Part shown: positions 45,566 to 53,919 of the stretch, piece after piece
Layout of the letters: each line of letters opens with the position of its first letter
Position numbering within the stretch: position 1 is the first letter of the stretch
Assembly: GCF_039729195.1 (NCBI RefSeq)
Contig: NZ_CP155796.1
Coordinates: forward strand, 4,588,001 to 4,652,000
DNA from: Mycobacterium sp. DL
Lineage (GTDB): Bacteria > Actinomycetota > Actinomycetes > Mycobacteriales > Mycobacteriaceae
Length of the DNA: 64,000 nt
Reading direction: 5' to 3'
The notes under the pieces: model-generated
The model's database searches: none
Told to the model about the DNA's origin: nothing
Seen by the model: only the letters and a program-made list of their open reading frames with translations
Program-made: the position numbers and the translations under genes

Positions 45566-46003
45566 ATGGCCAAGTTGTCGGTCTCCATCGATGTGCCATT
45601 GGCGCCGGACAAGGCGTGGGAGAGCGCCTCGGACCTGTCCCGGTACAAGGAGTGGCTCTCCATTCACCGGGTATGGCGCTCCTCGCTGCCGGAAACCATC
45701 GAGAAGGGCACGGTCTTGGACTCGATCGTCGAGGTCAAGGGCATGCCCAACCGGATGCGCTGGACCGTCGTGCACTACCGCCCGCCGGAGGCGATGACGC
45801 TCAACGGCGACGGCAAGGGTGGGGTGAAGGTCAAGCTCATCGGCAAGGTCAAACCCTCGGATCTGGGATCGACCCTGACGTTCGACGTCCATCTGGGCGG
45901 ACCGGCGTTGTTCGGTCCGATCGGAATGGTGGTCGCCGGCGCCTTGAAGGGCGACATCCGGGAATCTCTGGAACGGTTCAAGGCGGTCTTCGCGCCCTCG
46001 TGA
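45566..46003 (+). CDS. SRPBCC-fold protein, Rv0910-like (proposed toxin)
   Basis: This 145-residue protein has the START/Bet v1-type SRPBCC fold: SIDVPLAPDKAWESASDLSR at the first strand-helix, SIVEVKGMPNRMRW in the sheet, and a C-terminal helix (IRESLERFKAVFA). Such folds bind hydrophobic ligands. It follows the antitoxin-like gene in the same orientation, as Rv0910 does. A ligand-binding role and a toxin role are both open. Confidence 0.83.
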   Translation: MAKLSVSIDVPLAPDKAWESASDLSRYKEWLSIHRVWRSSLPETIEKGTVLDSIVEVKGMPNRMRWTVVHYRPPEAMTLNGDGKGGVKVKLIGKVKPSDLGSTLTFDVHLGGPALFGPIGMVVAGALKGDIRESLERFKAVFAPS

Positions 46004-46007
46004 TGAG

Positions 46008-46028
46008 AGGTGGGCGCCTTGGCCACCT
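46008..46028. terminator. Convergent terminator hairpin
   Basis: AGGTGG and CCACCT are perfect arms around 9 nt, set in the 29-bp gap between the Rv0910-like stop and the stop of the ERG2-like gene. There is no T-run. Confidence 0.4.
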
Positions 46029-46032
46029 TCGG

Positions 46033-46602
46033 TCAGCGGCCGAACCGCCGACCGATCAGCTTCGCGAACTCGACCGTCGAGCGGCGCACGGATTCGAATT
46101 CCAGTGACACCAGCAACGTGTCGATCATCGCGAACGGCAGTGTGGTGGCAACGGCCCCGCGGCCGTACTCGATGTGCCACGAGCCTGGGTGAATCGTCAG
46201 CCCGCGGGCGTGACCTCTCTCCAGGCAGGTGTGCTCACCGGGAGACAACGGCGGTAGCGCCGAGGTTTCATCTGAATCGAGGTCATAGGAATCGATCTGG
46301 CCGGCGATCAGGAACTTGTGGATGTCGACGTGCTTGTAGCGCCCCGAAAAGCCCTGCGTACCAGTAGGGGATCCGAATATCACGATGTACTCGCGCGGGC
46401 TGAAGTAGAGGAATCGGACCTTGCCGAGGATTCCGCCCGCCTTGCTGCCGACCCAGCGTCCCGGCCGGGGGTCGATCAGGTCGGGGTACTCGTCGGCGAG
46501 TAACTCGATGGCGTACGTGATGAGCTCAGCACCCTCGAGAGGGCTGCCGACAGCCTGCGAGGTGACCTTCTGCAGGACGTCGGGGTCGATCCTGTAGGCC
46601 AT
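46033..46602 (-). CDS. ERG2 / sigma-1-receptor-like protein
   Basis: This 189-residue protein has the sterol C8-isomerase/sigma-1 receptor signature: FGSPTGTQGFSGRYKHVDIH (residues 77-96) and SWHIEYGRGAVATTLPFAMI (141-160), followed by DTLLVSLEFES. The EYGRG glutamate (E146) corresponds to the ligand-contact Glu of the human receptor, and D93 lies near the second acidic residue. It lacks the N-terminal membrane span of eukaryotic members. It is the last gene of the operon, and its ATG overlaps the P450 stop (TGATG). In fungi the family shifts a sterol double bond; here a terpenoid or steroid ligand is inferred. Confidence 0.88.
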   Translation of the reverse strand: MAYRIDPDVLQKVTSQAVGSPLEGAELITYAIELLADEYPDLIDPRPGRWVGSKAGGILGKVRFLYFSPREYIVIFGSPTGTQGFSGRYKHVDIHKFLIAGQIDSYDLDSDETSALPPLSPGEHTCLERGHARGLTIHPGSWHIEYGRGAVATTLPFAMIDTLLVSLEFESVRRSTVEFAKLIGRRFGR

Positions 46603-47777
46603 CAACGTCCCTTCGGGAAAATGCGTATCGGTAACTCCGGCAGTGTGCAGGTGGCTGACGGCCAGGTGATCTGAGGGTCGAATCCGGCAGCCAGCTCGAA
46701 GTCAGGTATCCGCGAGAGCCATTCGCTGACAACGAGTTTGAGCTCCATCCGGGCCAGGTGCGCGCCCAGGCACCGGTGTGGACCCCCACCGAAACCCCAG
46801 TGCTTGTGCAGCTTGCCGTCCAGTACGAAGTCGTCCCCGGACTGTGGATCGGCGCCGTCGCGGTTGATCGCGCCGAGACAGAGTCGCACCTCCGCGCCTG
46901 CGGGCAGTGTGACACCTGCGACGGTGACGGGCTGAGTGGTCACCCGCCCGACGACGGGTGCGGCCGGTTCCAGCCTGATCATCTCCTCGACGAACGCGGC
47001 GACGTCGTCGGGGTGGTGCCGCAGCGAATCCCGTAACTCGGGTCGCCGTGCGAGTTCCAGCATGGTGGCACCGATGGTCGAGGTGACGGTATCGAGTCCG
47101 GCGAGCACGAACACCAGCGACAGACCCACGGCCTCGTTGTCGGAGAGCGTCTCGTCGCCGTGGAGCAACTCGGAGAGGATCCCGGCACGGGGTTGGTTCC
47201 GCTGTGTCTGAACAGCTTCGGTCAGGTAGGTGTACAACTCCACCGCCGGCGTCAGGTCCACGCTCGCCGGGTCGGTGGTAAGGCTGAACGCGATGATGGC
47301 GTCCTTCCACGCGATGAGCCGCTCCCTGTCCTCCAGCGGCAACCCGAAGAGGGTGAGAAAGACCTGGGACGGGTACGGGGTCGCGAGATCGGCCATCACC
47401 TCGCACTCGTCTCGGCGGGCGATCGCTTCGATGATGTTGATGGCCTGGGCCTGCAGCGAGGGAAGCAGTGAGTTGAGTGTCTGTGGGCTGAAGTGGGAGT
47501 GCAGGATTCGGCGGTAACGGGTGTGCTCGGGAGGATCGAACCCCAGCGGCACCAGCGGGACCGGGCTGATCATGTCGTCGTAGGAGATCCGCGAGGAGAA
47601 CACCGCCGGGTCCCGCAGTGCCGCAAGGACATCCTCACGGCGAGTGAGGTAGTACCAGCCGTCGCCGTAGACCACCGGTCCGAGGCGGCGCAGCATCGAC
47701 CATCCGTCACCGCGATCGCGCGACATCGGAAGATCCTCGTAGAGGACCCGGGGCACGTTCGCCGGAGGTGCGGTCAC
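46602..47777 (-). CDS. Cytochrome P450
   Basis: This 391-residue soluble P450 mono-oxygenase has the I-helix VLAGLDTVTSTIG, in which the usual second Thr is Val, the K-helix EEMIRLEPAAPVVGR, and the haem-Cys loop GFGGGPHRCLGAHLARMEL. GTG 47777 overlaps the stop of the upstream dehydrogenase (GTGA). No ferredoxin gene is adjacent, so its redox partner must come from elsewhere. The substrate is unknown; a hydrophobic ring system is likely from context. Confidence 0.92.
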   Translation of the reverse strand: MTAPPANVPRVLYEDLPMSRDRGDGWSMLRRLGPVVYGDGWYYLTRREDVLAALRDPAVFSSRISYDDMISPVPLVPLGFDPPEHTRYRRILHSHFSPQTLNSLLPSLQAQAINIIEAIARRDECEVMADLATPYPSQVFLTLFGLPLEDRERLIAWKDAIIAFSLTTDPASVDLTPAVELYTYLTEAVQTQRNQPRAGILSELLHGDETLSDNEAVGLSLVFVLAGLDTVTSTIGATMLELARRPELRDSLRHHPDDVAAFVEEMIRLEPAAPVVGRVTTQPVTVAGVTLPAGAEVRLCLGAINRDGADPQSGDDFVLDGKLHKHWGFGGGPHRCLGAHLARMELKLVVSEWLSRIPDFELAAGFDPQITWPSATCTLPELPIRIFPKGR

Positions 47778-48829
47778 GGGCGTACCAGTCCGCGAGGTCG
47801 TATCAGGCCGAGATCGAGGTGGGTGTGCCACCCCGGTGGCGCATCGCAGACATCGGGAATGGCGTTGATGGCGCCCATGGCTGTCCAGTCATACCCAGGG
47901 TGCTTCATCGAGCCGTCGGGCTGTCTGACGCCTTTGAGGGTCAACTCGGTCGGCGGGTCCCCATCGATCACGATCTCGTACCGGGTCTCACCCCAATCCC
48001 ATGCCGGCTCCAGCCGATCGGGTCCTGCGGTCACGTAGATCGCGTGGAAGACGATCAGTGGCTGCCCACCGACCCACGCCGTCCATTCGTGACGTTGCGC
48101 GGCGACTGTGCCTTCGGGGATGGTTCCCTCGTCGTGTGGGATGTCCTCGGTGGCCACTGCGGCCTCCACCTCCGAGGTCACGCTGTCGATGCTGACGCCG
48201 AGGCCGTCGGCGATCATGTACATGGACTGGGCGAAGAACGGGGTGCCGAGACCGAGGATCGTCGGCTCGGTGAGGAACTTGTCCTTGTCCTTGCCGAATC
48301 CCATCCAGTCGATGTGATCCAGCGGAGCGTCTTTGAGGACGTCGACGACCTCGTACACCTGAATGGTGTCGATTCTGCTCATCACCCGCGCCAGCGTGAG
48401 CGGCAGGAGGTCACCCGCGTATCCGGGGTGGATTCCCCCGCCGTGAAAGGACGTGCCCCCCTCGTCACAGGCATCCCTGATCAACTGCGCCGGCCCCTCG
48501 AAGTCCGGCGACGGGTGGAAGAACCCGCTTGTCGTCACCACGTTCTTGCCGGACCGCAGGAGTCGGCAGACGGTGTCGACATCCATGATGATCGGCGTAT
48601 AGAACACGCAGTCGGCCTCGAGGCCGACCATCGAGTCGACGTCGCTGGTGGCGAGAACACCGATCGGGTCGATACCGGCGATCTCGCCGGCGTCCCTGCC
48701 GTTCTTCTCCTCGCTGTGCACCAGCACTCCGACCAGGTCGTAGAGGGGGTTGTCCGCGAAGTGGCGGATACCCACCTGTCCGACGTCGCCGGTCATCCAC
48801 TGGATCACTCGGTAGGTTTTCTGCGGCAC
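47774..48829 (-). CDS. DapB-fold NAD(P)-dependent dehydrogenase
   Basis: This 351-residue protein has an N-terminal Rossmann domain (VIQWMTGDVGQVGIRHFADN) and a second substrate domain with FHGGGIHPGYAGDLLPLTLA. It is related to dihydrodipicolinate reductase and 2,4-diaminopentanoate dehydrogenase-like oxidoreductases of actinobacteria. GTG 48829 follows AGAGG by 8 nt; the longer frame overlaps the P450 gene upstream. It is coupled to the P450 at 46602-47777. A paralogue lies at 55537-56610 on the other strand. Confidence 0.83.
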   Translation of the reverse strand: MPQKTYRVIQWMTGDVGQVGIRHFADNPLYDLVGVLVHSEEKNGRDAGEIAGIDPIGVLATSDVDSMVGLEADCVFYTPIIMDVDTVCRLLRSGKNVVTTSGFFHPSPDFEGPAQLIRDACDEGGTSFHGGGIHPGYAGDLLPLTLARVMSRIDTIQVYEVVDVLKDAPLDHIDWMGFGKDKDKFLTEPTILGLGTPFFAQSMYMIADGLGVSIDSVTSEVEAAVATEDIPHDEGTIPEGTVAAQRHEWTAWVGGQPLIVFHAIYVTAGPDRLEPAWDWGETRYEIVIDGDPPTELTLKGVRQPDGSMKHPGYDWTAMGAINAIPDVCDAPPGWHTHLDLGLIRPRGLVRP

Positions 48830-48872
48830 GGGAACACCTCTCAGCTTGTTGCGGGTCGTCCACTGCAGGTCC

Positions 48873-50099
48873 TCAACGTAATGCCGATGACCGCGGACCT
48901 GGAGTGAAATCGACCGGCACCGAGCGGAATCCACGGGTGACGGAGTTGCCGTGGAACTTCGCGTGCGCTCCCGGCGCGAGCGTGAAGTCGGGCATCCGGG
49001 ACAGCACACGCTCGAGACCGACCTGGAACTCGAGTCGCGCCAGGTTGGACCCGAGACAACGGTGCACCCCTGCGCCGAAGCCGAGGTGTCTGTTCTCCCG
49101 GCGGTCGAGGATGCACCGGCCGGCGTCGGGAAACTCCGTCTCGTCGCGGTTGGCGGAGGCATAGTTGACGATCACCGACTCGCCGGGCTGAAAGGTACAC
49201 CCGCTGAGCTCGACCTCGGCGGCCACGGTGCGGGGGATTCCGTGGATCGATCCGGCGAATCTGATGAATTCCTCCACCGCCCTGGCCAGGAGATCCGGAT
49301 CTCCGATCAGTCGGTCCCGCTCGGCCGGGTTGGTGGCGAGATAGTGGTAGGCGAAAGACATTGCACTGGCGGTGGTCTCGAGGCCCGCCTGGACAAGCAG
49401 CATCGCGTTGGACACGACGTCGGGGAAGGACAGCTTCTCGCCGTCGATCTCGGCGGACAGCAGAACGTCGATCATGTCGTCTTGCGGCGGCTGCTCGGTG
49501 CGTGCGGTCACGGCGTCGTGCAGATGCTGATACAGCCCACCCCAGGCGGCCATCCGGGAGTCCTCGCCGGCCCCGTTGAGTGCGGTGTCGGTGAGTTTGA
49601 TGCACAGCGGGACGTCCTCGATCGGCATGCCGAGCAGATACTTGAAGAACACGATGCCGGGTTGCCGCCAGGCGATCTGGGCGAGGTCACCGGACCCGTT
49701 CTCGATGAGCTCATCGATGAGCCGGTCGGTCTCCTCGGCGATCTGCGGGCGCAGTGCCTTCATTCTCGCCGGGGAGAAATACGGGTTGAGGACCTTGCGG
49801 AACTTCTGCTGTCTCGGCGGGTCCAAGGTGATGACCAGATCACCGGCGAGCTGCTCGGCCCCTTCGGGGGTCGGATTGCTGGAGAAGTGCTCCCAATCCT
49901 GCAGGATCGTGACGCACTCCGCGTAGCGGACCGCCACCCACGCGCCTGCCGGCGTTGCGCTGAGGAACGGGTTGTCGGTGCGGGCGAAGGGCGCCTGCTG
50001 CCGCATCAGCGAGTAGACGTCGTACAGGTAGTCGTTGTCGTTGAAATCCGGGTGGCGCAGATCCCAGTTCTGCGCATGCTCCTCAACGGGTTTGGTCAT
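48873..50099 (-). CDS. Cytochrome P450
   Basis: This 408-residue P450 has a canonical I-helix ([15 protein letters not shown]), the K-helix [15 protein letters not shown] (ExxR), and the haem loop [20 protein letters not shown]. The class resembles mycobacterial CYPs of steroid and terpenoid metabolism, but I cannot assign a number. ATG 50099 overlaps the stop of the 142-residue membrane gene upstream (ATGA), a direct translational link to the membrane genes. Confidence 0.93.
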   Translation of the reverse strand: MTKPVEEHAQNWDLRHPDFNDNDYLYDVYSLMRQQAPFARTDNPFLSATPAGAWVAVRYAECVTILQDWEHFSSNPTPEGAEQLAGDLVITLDPPRQQKFRKVLNPYFSPARMKALRPQIAEETDRLIDELIENGSGDLAQIAWRQPGIVFFKYLLGMPIEDVPLCIKLTDTALNGAGEDSRMAAWGGLYQHLHDAVTARTEQPPQDDMIDVLLSAEIDGEKLSFPDVVSNAMLLVQAGLETTASAMSFAYHYLATNPAERDRLIGDPDLLARAVEEFIRFAGSIHGIPRTVAAEVELSGCTFQPGESVIVNYASANRDETEFPDAGRCILDRRENRHLGFGAGVHRCLGSNLARLEFQVGLERVLSRMPDFTLAPGAHAKFHGNSVTRGFRSVPVDFTPGPRSSALR

Positions 50100-50524
50100 G
50101 GACTGGAAGCCCCCTGCTGTTCGGCCGCCTGACGAGCCTCCCGCTCTTCGTGGATACGCACGAGTTCGCGGAAACCGATTCGGTTGTACTCGGGCACCGG
50201 CTGGATACCCCATTCGTCCTGCGCAGTGTCCTTCCCCTCGGCCCCCTCCGGTGGTCCCAGCGGCGGATACGGGACCTTGCACTCCAGGGTGTCATCGGAG
50301 TAGCGGACCTTGAGAAGTTCGCTACAGACCTCTGTGAGGCTCAACGTCGGATAGCCGTAGTAGACCGCCATGAACGGCAACGTGAAGGCACCCTCGATGA
50401 CCAGGGCGACCAGGCACACGAGCACCGCGCGTTTGATGTACTTGTGCATCCGCGCGTAGTACGGGGTGGTGCCGGGCGGGAGATCCTCGGCCTTCTCTTC
50501 CTCGGTGGTTTCAGATGTGGTCAC
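50096..50524 (-). CDS. Single-span membrane protein with two-Cys extracytoplasmic domain
   Basis: This 142-residue protein has an acidic N-tail (residues 1-25), a basic YIKRA border, one membrane span (about 31-55) and an extracytoplasmic region with two Cys ([20 protein letters not shown] and [11 protein letters not shown]) that could form a disulfide. It ends with a charged helix ([15 protein letters not shown]). AAGGAG lies 7 nt before the GTG. I do not recognise the family. Its place between the polytopic protein and the P450 suggests an accessory subunit of the membrane complex. Confidence 0.7.
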   Translation of the reverse strand: MTTSETTEEEKAEDLPPGTTPYYARMHKYIKRAVLVCLVALVIEGAFTLPFMAVYYGYPTLSLTEVCSELLKVRYSDDTLECKVPYPPLGPPEGAEGKDTAQDEWGIQPVPEYNRIGFRELVRIHEEREARQAAEQQGASSP

Positions 50525-50557
50525 AGCCGTGCTCCTTAGAGTTCTTGCGGATCATGC

Positions 50558-51292
50558 TCAGTCGGTGAAGATCTCGCGGTTGACCGTGTGCAGGTAGGGG
50601 ATCGCCAGGAAGGGGGTGATGTAGAAGATGTCGTAGAGCCACCAGCCGATGACCGGGAACACGACGCCGGCGAATCGGACATCGGCGTACATCGTCATGT
50701 TGAACACGTAGACACACCAGATGAGCACGCCCATCCAGCAGGTGATGATCATCCACTGGTGACCCCAGCGCTTCATCTGCAGGAAGCCGATCGCCGCGGC
50801 GCACCGCATGGCGAAGACGGTGACGATCATGCCGAACACCATCGACTTCTCGCCCGGTCCGGCGCTGCCCCCGACCCACAATTCGTTGTAATGCCAGAAG
50901 TAGCCGGCGTCGAACATGTTGCCCCAGCCGATCATCAGCACCCGATTGATCAGCGTGTGGTTGGCGACGAGGTCGAGAGCCCATCCCAGGCTGTTGAGCA
51001 TGCCGTCGATCAGCACGAGGTAGCCGATGAGCGTGACGATCATCGGTCGGACCGAGTATCCCGCGCGCAGCGCCTGGCGCTGCAACCACACACCGCGCAT
51101 GAAGATCGGGAAACCGATGAGACCCGGTGCCCACATACCCATCAGCGCCGCTCCGGCGATCATCCACTTGTCGGCCTGCCGCTGAGCCAGTCGGGACTGC
51201 TCGTGGTGTTCTTCGAGGGTGATCGAGCCCTCGAGGGGAACGGAAGCCGGCACCTCGGTACGCGACTTCCGTTTCAGCAGTGGCAAATTCAC
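50558..51292 (-). CDS. Polytopic membrane protein A (putative metalloenzyme core)
   Basis: This 244-residue protein has five or six membrane spans. The most conserved part holds many candidate metal ligands: GWGNMFDAGYFWHYNELW, MKRWGHQWMIITCWMGVLIW and a YADVRFAG/LYDIFYITPF/YLHTVN end. It is a paralogue of the product of 54578-55309. The real start is GTG 51292, overlapping the stop of the 43-residue gene; the longer frame to 51301 is less likely. I compared it by memory with PmoC/AmoC, AveC and EXPERA proteins and found no match. NorQ/NorD-like genes upstream suggest that a metal centre is built in it. Confidence 0.8.
   Translation of the reverse strand: MNLPLLKRKSRTEVPASVPLEGSITLEEHHEQSRLAQRQADKWMIAGAALMGMWAPGLIGFPIFMRGVWLQRQALRAGYSVRPMIVTLIGYLVLIDGMLNSLGWALDLVANHTLINRVLMIGWGNMFDAGYFWHYNELWVGGSAGPGEKSMVFGMIVTVFAMRCAAAIGFLQMKRWGHQWMIITCWMGVLIWCVYVFNMTMYADVRFAGVVFPVIGWWLYDIFYITPFLAIPYLHTVNREIFTD
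50562..50795. repeat. Direct repeat arm 1 (near-identical 3' parts of genes A and B)
   Basis: This stretch aligns without gaps to 54582-54815, offset 4020 bp, with roughly a dozen mismatches by eye. The 5' parts of the two genes are much more different, which points to gene conversion or a constraint on the C-terminal half. Confidence 0.75.
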
Positions 51293-51420
51293 AGATACCA
51301 CCAGCCGCGCGCGAACGACATGTAGAGCTGGATGAGGAACATCGTGAGCAGGTATCCGTAGATGACGACCTGCAGGACGATCAGGGCCTTCTTGCGGTTC
51401 TTTTCCTTCTGGTCGACCAT
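51289..51420 (-). CDS. 43-residue membrane peptide
   Basis: This small gene encodes MVDQKEKNRKKALIVLQVVI, then a hydrophobic span and the end FARGWWYL. It has a basic N-terminus and one membrane helix (about residues 13-35). An AAGGGA ribosome site lies 8 nt upstream, the stop overlaps the start of polytopic protein A (GTGA), and the gene sits 14 bp after the NorQ-like gene. These features support a real gene. It is probably a small subunit or stabiliser of the membrane complex. Confidence 0.75.
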   Translation of the reverse strand: MVDQKEKNRKKALIVLQVVIYGYLLTMFLIQLYMSFARGWWYL

Positions 51421-51434
51421 GCGGGCAATCCCTT

Positions 51435-52241
51435 CTAGCGGTTCGTATTCGGGCTGTCAGCCTCGGCGAGACTGGCCGCGGCCACCTCGCGTAGGCCCTC
51501 GGAGATGGCGCCGTCGCTGGACAGCGGTGCGAGCACGCAGGCTTCAGCGGCTTCCAGTTCTGTTGCGCCTGCAGCGATCAGCTGCGCTGCGGTGACGAGA
51601 ACGCGGGTGGAGGGCGGCTCGAAGTGGAACGCGGCGTCCGCTGTTCGGATCGCCGTGGCGCACCTGACCAGCCGCTGAGCGGTCGGCAATCCGACGGCCG
51701 ACTCAGCGACGATCACCTCGGCTTCGCGGTCGGGCGGCAGATAGCGCATCGGCAGCGTGACGAATCGCTGGCGGAACGACGGTTTGAGCTCTTTGAGCGA
51801 GCTGCGGTAGGCGGGGTTGTAGGAGCACACCAGCATGAACGTCTCCGGCGCCTGGACTACCTCGCCCGCACGATCGAGGTACAGGGTGCGCCGGTGATCG
51901 GTGAGGGAGTGCAGGACGGCCAGGGAGTCGTGGCGGGCCTCGACGACCTCGTCGAGGTAGCAGATCGCGCCCGCCTTGACCGCGCGGGTGAGCGGCCCGT
52001 CGGTCCAGGTGACGTCCCCTCCGGTGACCATGAACCGCCCGACCAGGTCGGAGCTGGTCAGGTCGTCATGACAGCTGATGGTGACGACGGGGCGGGCCAG
52101 CAGCGTTCCCATGTGCTCGACCAGCCGGGTCTTCCCACACCCGGTGGGTCCGGTGAGCATCACGGGCAGTCGCTGCCGGTAGGCCCGTTCGAACATCTGC
52201 ACTTCGCTGCCGTTGGCGAGGTAGGTGTCGGTTCTGTTCAT
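51435..52241 (-). CDS. NorQ/CbbQ-type AAA+ ATPase (MoxR class)
   Basis: This 268-residue ATPase has Walker A GPTGCGKT (residues 31-38), Walker B ICYLDE (about 93-98), the EVVEARHDSLAVLHSLTDHR segment and CSYNPAYRSSLKELKPSFRQ, which are diagnostic of the CbbQ/NirQ/NorQ clade. These ATPases pair with VWA proteins to activate or insert metals into enzymes such as nitric oxide reductase and Rubisco. ATG 52241 overlaps the NorD-like stop (ATGA). No nor or cbb genes are nearby, so the client is probably the adjacent membrane protein. Confidence 0.93.
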   Translation of the reverse strand: MNRTDTYLANGSEVQMFERAYRQRLPVMLTGPTGCGKTRLVEHMGTLLARPVVTISCHDDLTSSDLVGRFMVTGGDVTWTDGPLTRAVKAGAICYLDEVVEARHDSLAVLHSLTDHRRTLYLDRAGEVVQAPETFMLVCSYNPAYRSSLKELKPSFRQRFVTLPMRYLPPDREAEVIVAESAVGLPTAQRLVRCATAIRTADAAFHFEPPSTRVLVTAAQLIAAGATELEAAEACVLAPLSSDGAISEGLREVAAASLAEADSPNTNR

Positions 52242-53770
52242 GCCGCTACCAGCTCCCTGTGGACGTGGGCGAGAACGCGGGGGAGGTCGTCGACGCGGCG
52301 GATCCGCTGGGATCGTCGCGGCCCGAAGACTTCCTGGAGTGGGTCGACTCGGACGGGGCCGATGCCGACGTAGTACATCGAGACCCCGGCGTCGTTCGCC
52401 TCCTCCACTGCGTGGGCAGCATCCGCCCATGCATACCGCCCTTCGTACCCTTCGTCGGAGATCAGGCCGTCGCCGATCACGATCAGCAGACGTCGTTCCG
52501 ACGGTTGGGCGAGAAGGCGACTTGTCATATGGCGAAGTGGCGCACCGAGCCTGGTGTATCCGGCGGTAGACAAACCGAGACTGCCGGGCGGCACGAATCG
52601 CCGATCCGGAAAGTCTTTGAGGCAGTTGACCTCGACACGATGGCGGGTGTTCCCGGTGAAGGTGAAGATGCCGTGCCGTTCGCGTGCGGACGTCATCGCG
52701 CGGGACAGCGCGTCGGCGCAGGCCAGTTCCAGCTTGAAGACAGTGCCGCCGTGGATCCCCAGTGAGGAGCTGCCGTCGAGCAGCAGCGCTGTGGTGACAT
52801 CACGGCTGGTGGGCAGCAGCTCCCGAAAGATCCTTGGTTCGAACGCCTCTCCGGTCGTCACGTCGATGTAGTGACCGACGTACTGGTCGACGTCGATGTC
52901 GGACCCGTCCTCCAGGCGGCTCTTCATCGCACGGTGGGTGTTCTTCTCGAACCAGTGCCGGACGTCGACGGCGATGGCACCCGGTTGCCCGGTGCTGCCG
53001 CTGTGCGCCTGTTCGAGCACGGCGACGTGATCCGGCATGAAACTCTCGGTCCAGGCATTCCATTCCGGATAGGGGATGCCCGGACGGTGGTCCGGGGTGA
53101 CGTCGAGATCGTTGTCCTGCGGACGACTCGGCGGCGGCAGGTTGGGATTGCGGACACCGCCGTCGCCTCCGGCGGGGACCGAATGCGGTTGCGGTACCCG
53201 TTTCTGGTTCGTCGTCCACGGCAGGCGCCCGAACGAGCGGCGCAGCTTGTCGGACAATCCCTGCGGCAGCGTGTACGCCCGTGGCAGGCGCCCCAGCAGG
53301 GGATCAACAGCCAACGGCCGCTCAGTGCGGGCCAGTGCCACAGCGCGGTTCAGCATCTCCCGGCCATCCATGTCGGCCGCCGCCGGCACGATCTCGGGAA
53401 GCACGCGCCTCATCTCGGTGAGCAACCCCGGCCAGTTCTCGGCAACCCACCCGAGAGCAACGCCGGCTTCGACAACCGCGAGCGCGCTCAGTTCGCGGCC
53501 GGACAGCTCATTGAGGCGGTAGTCGGTGAGGCGATCCTTGGAAGGTGAACACTGCAGGGCAACACCGCATGTCAGGGTGCGACGCGTCCAGTCACGCTGT
53601 GCCACCGGGTGGGGGACATGGACGACGTCGAGCATCGAACTCAAACCGAAGCCGCGGTGTTGCCCGGTGACAAGGCGGGCGCCGGTGCGGCGCCGGTCAC
53701 TCAGCGCGACGGCGGTCAGGGCGCAGCTGCGCTCGGTAGCCATCGCGTGTGTGTCGGAGAGTCCGGTCAT
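52238..53770 (-). CDS. NorD/CbbO-type VWA-domain protein
   Basis: This 510-residue partner of the NorQ-like ATPase has a divergent N-terminal half with Pro-rich linkers and a C-terminal von Willebrand A domain. The metal-ion-dependent adhesion site is present as D332, S334 and S336 in ALLLDGSSSLG, with a later Thr/Asp in STAGYTRLGAPLRHM and LIVIGDGLISDEGYEG. The ATG at 53770 follows the 35-residue peptide gene by 14 bp. Such proteins bridge the ATPase and the metalloenzyme client. Confidence 0.88.
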   Translation of the reverse strand: MTGLSDTHAMATERSCALTAVALSDRRRTGARLVTGQHRGFGLSSMLDVVHVPHPVAQRDWTRRTLTCGVALQCSPSKDRLTDYRLNELSGRELSALAVVEAGVALGWVAENWPGLLTEMRRVLPEIVPAAADMDGREMLNRAVALARTERPLAVDPLLGRLPRAYTLPQGLSDKLRRSFGRLPWTTNQKRVPQPHSVPAGGDGGVRNPNLPPPSRPQDNDLDVTPDHRPGIPYPEWNAWTESFMPDHVAVLEQAHSGSTGQPGAIAVDVRHWFEKNTHRAMKSRLEDGSDIDVDQYVGHYIDVTTGEAFEPRIFRELLPTSRDVTTALLLDGSSSLGIHGGTVFKLELACADALSRAMTSARERHGIFTFTGNTRHRVEVNCLKDFPDRRFVPPGSLGLSTAGYTRLGAPLRHMTSRLLAQPSERRLLIVIGDGLISDEGYEGRYAWADAAHAVEEANDAGVSMYYVGIGPVRVDPLQEVFGPRRSQRIRRVDDLPRVLAHVHRELVAA

Positions 53771-53784
53771 GTCCTGGGCGAGCC

Positions 53785-53892
53785 TCAGAAAGTTCCGATG
53801 TTGGAGAACATCCAGTACCAGAACCAGATGATGAGTCCGGCGCCACCCCAGGCCGCCACATAACGCAGTATCTCCCAGATCCAGCCGACCAT
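53785..53892 (-). CDS. 35-residue membrane peptide
   Basis: The product starts MVGWIWEILRYVAAWGG and continues as one Trp-rich membrane helix ending YWMFSNIGTF. A strong GAGGAGG ribosome site sits 6 nt before the ATG, which is the main support for the gene. It lies between tetR and the NorD-like gene. It is likely to be a small complex subunit like the 43-residue peptide, although the two sequences are not similar. Confidence 0.7.
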   Translation of the reverse strand: MVGWIWEILRYVAAWGGAGLIIWFWYWMFSNIGTF

Positions 53893-53919
53893 GTCAGACC
53901 TCCTCGTAGCAGGGGTACG

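Noticed and set aside
50558..51292. Resemblance of the polytopic proteins to PmoC/AmoC, AveC spirocyclase or EXPERA sterol isomerases
   Set aside because: Size and context invite these names, but from memory none of their hallmark motifs (for example the PmoC D-x3-H-x12-H pattern) aligns with the conserved residues here. The family is left open.
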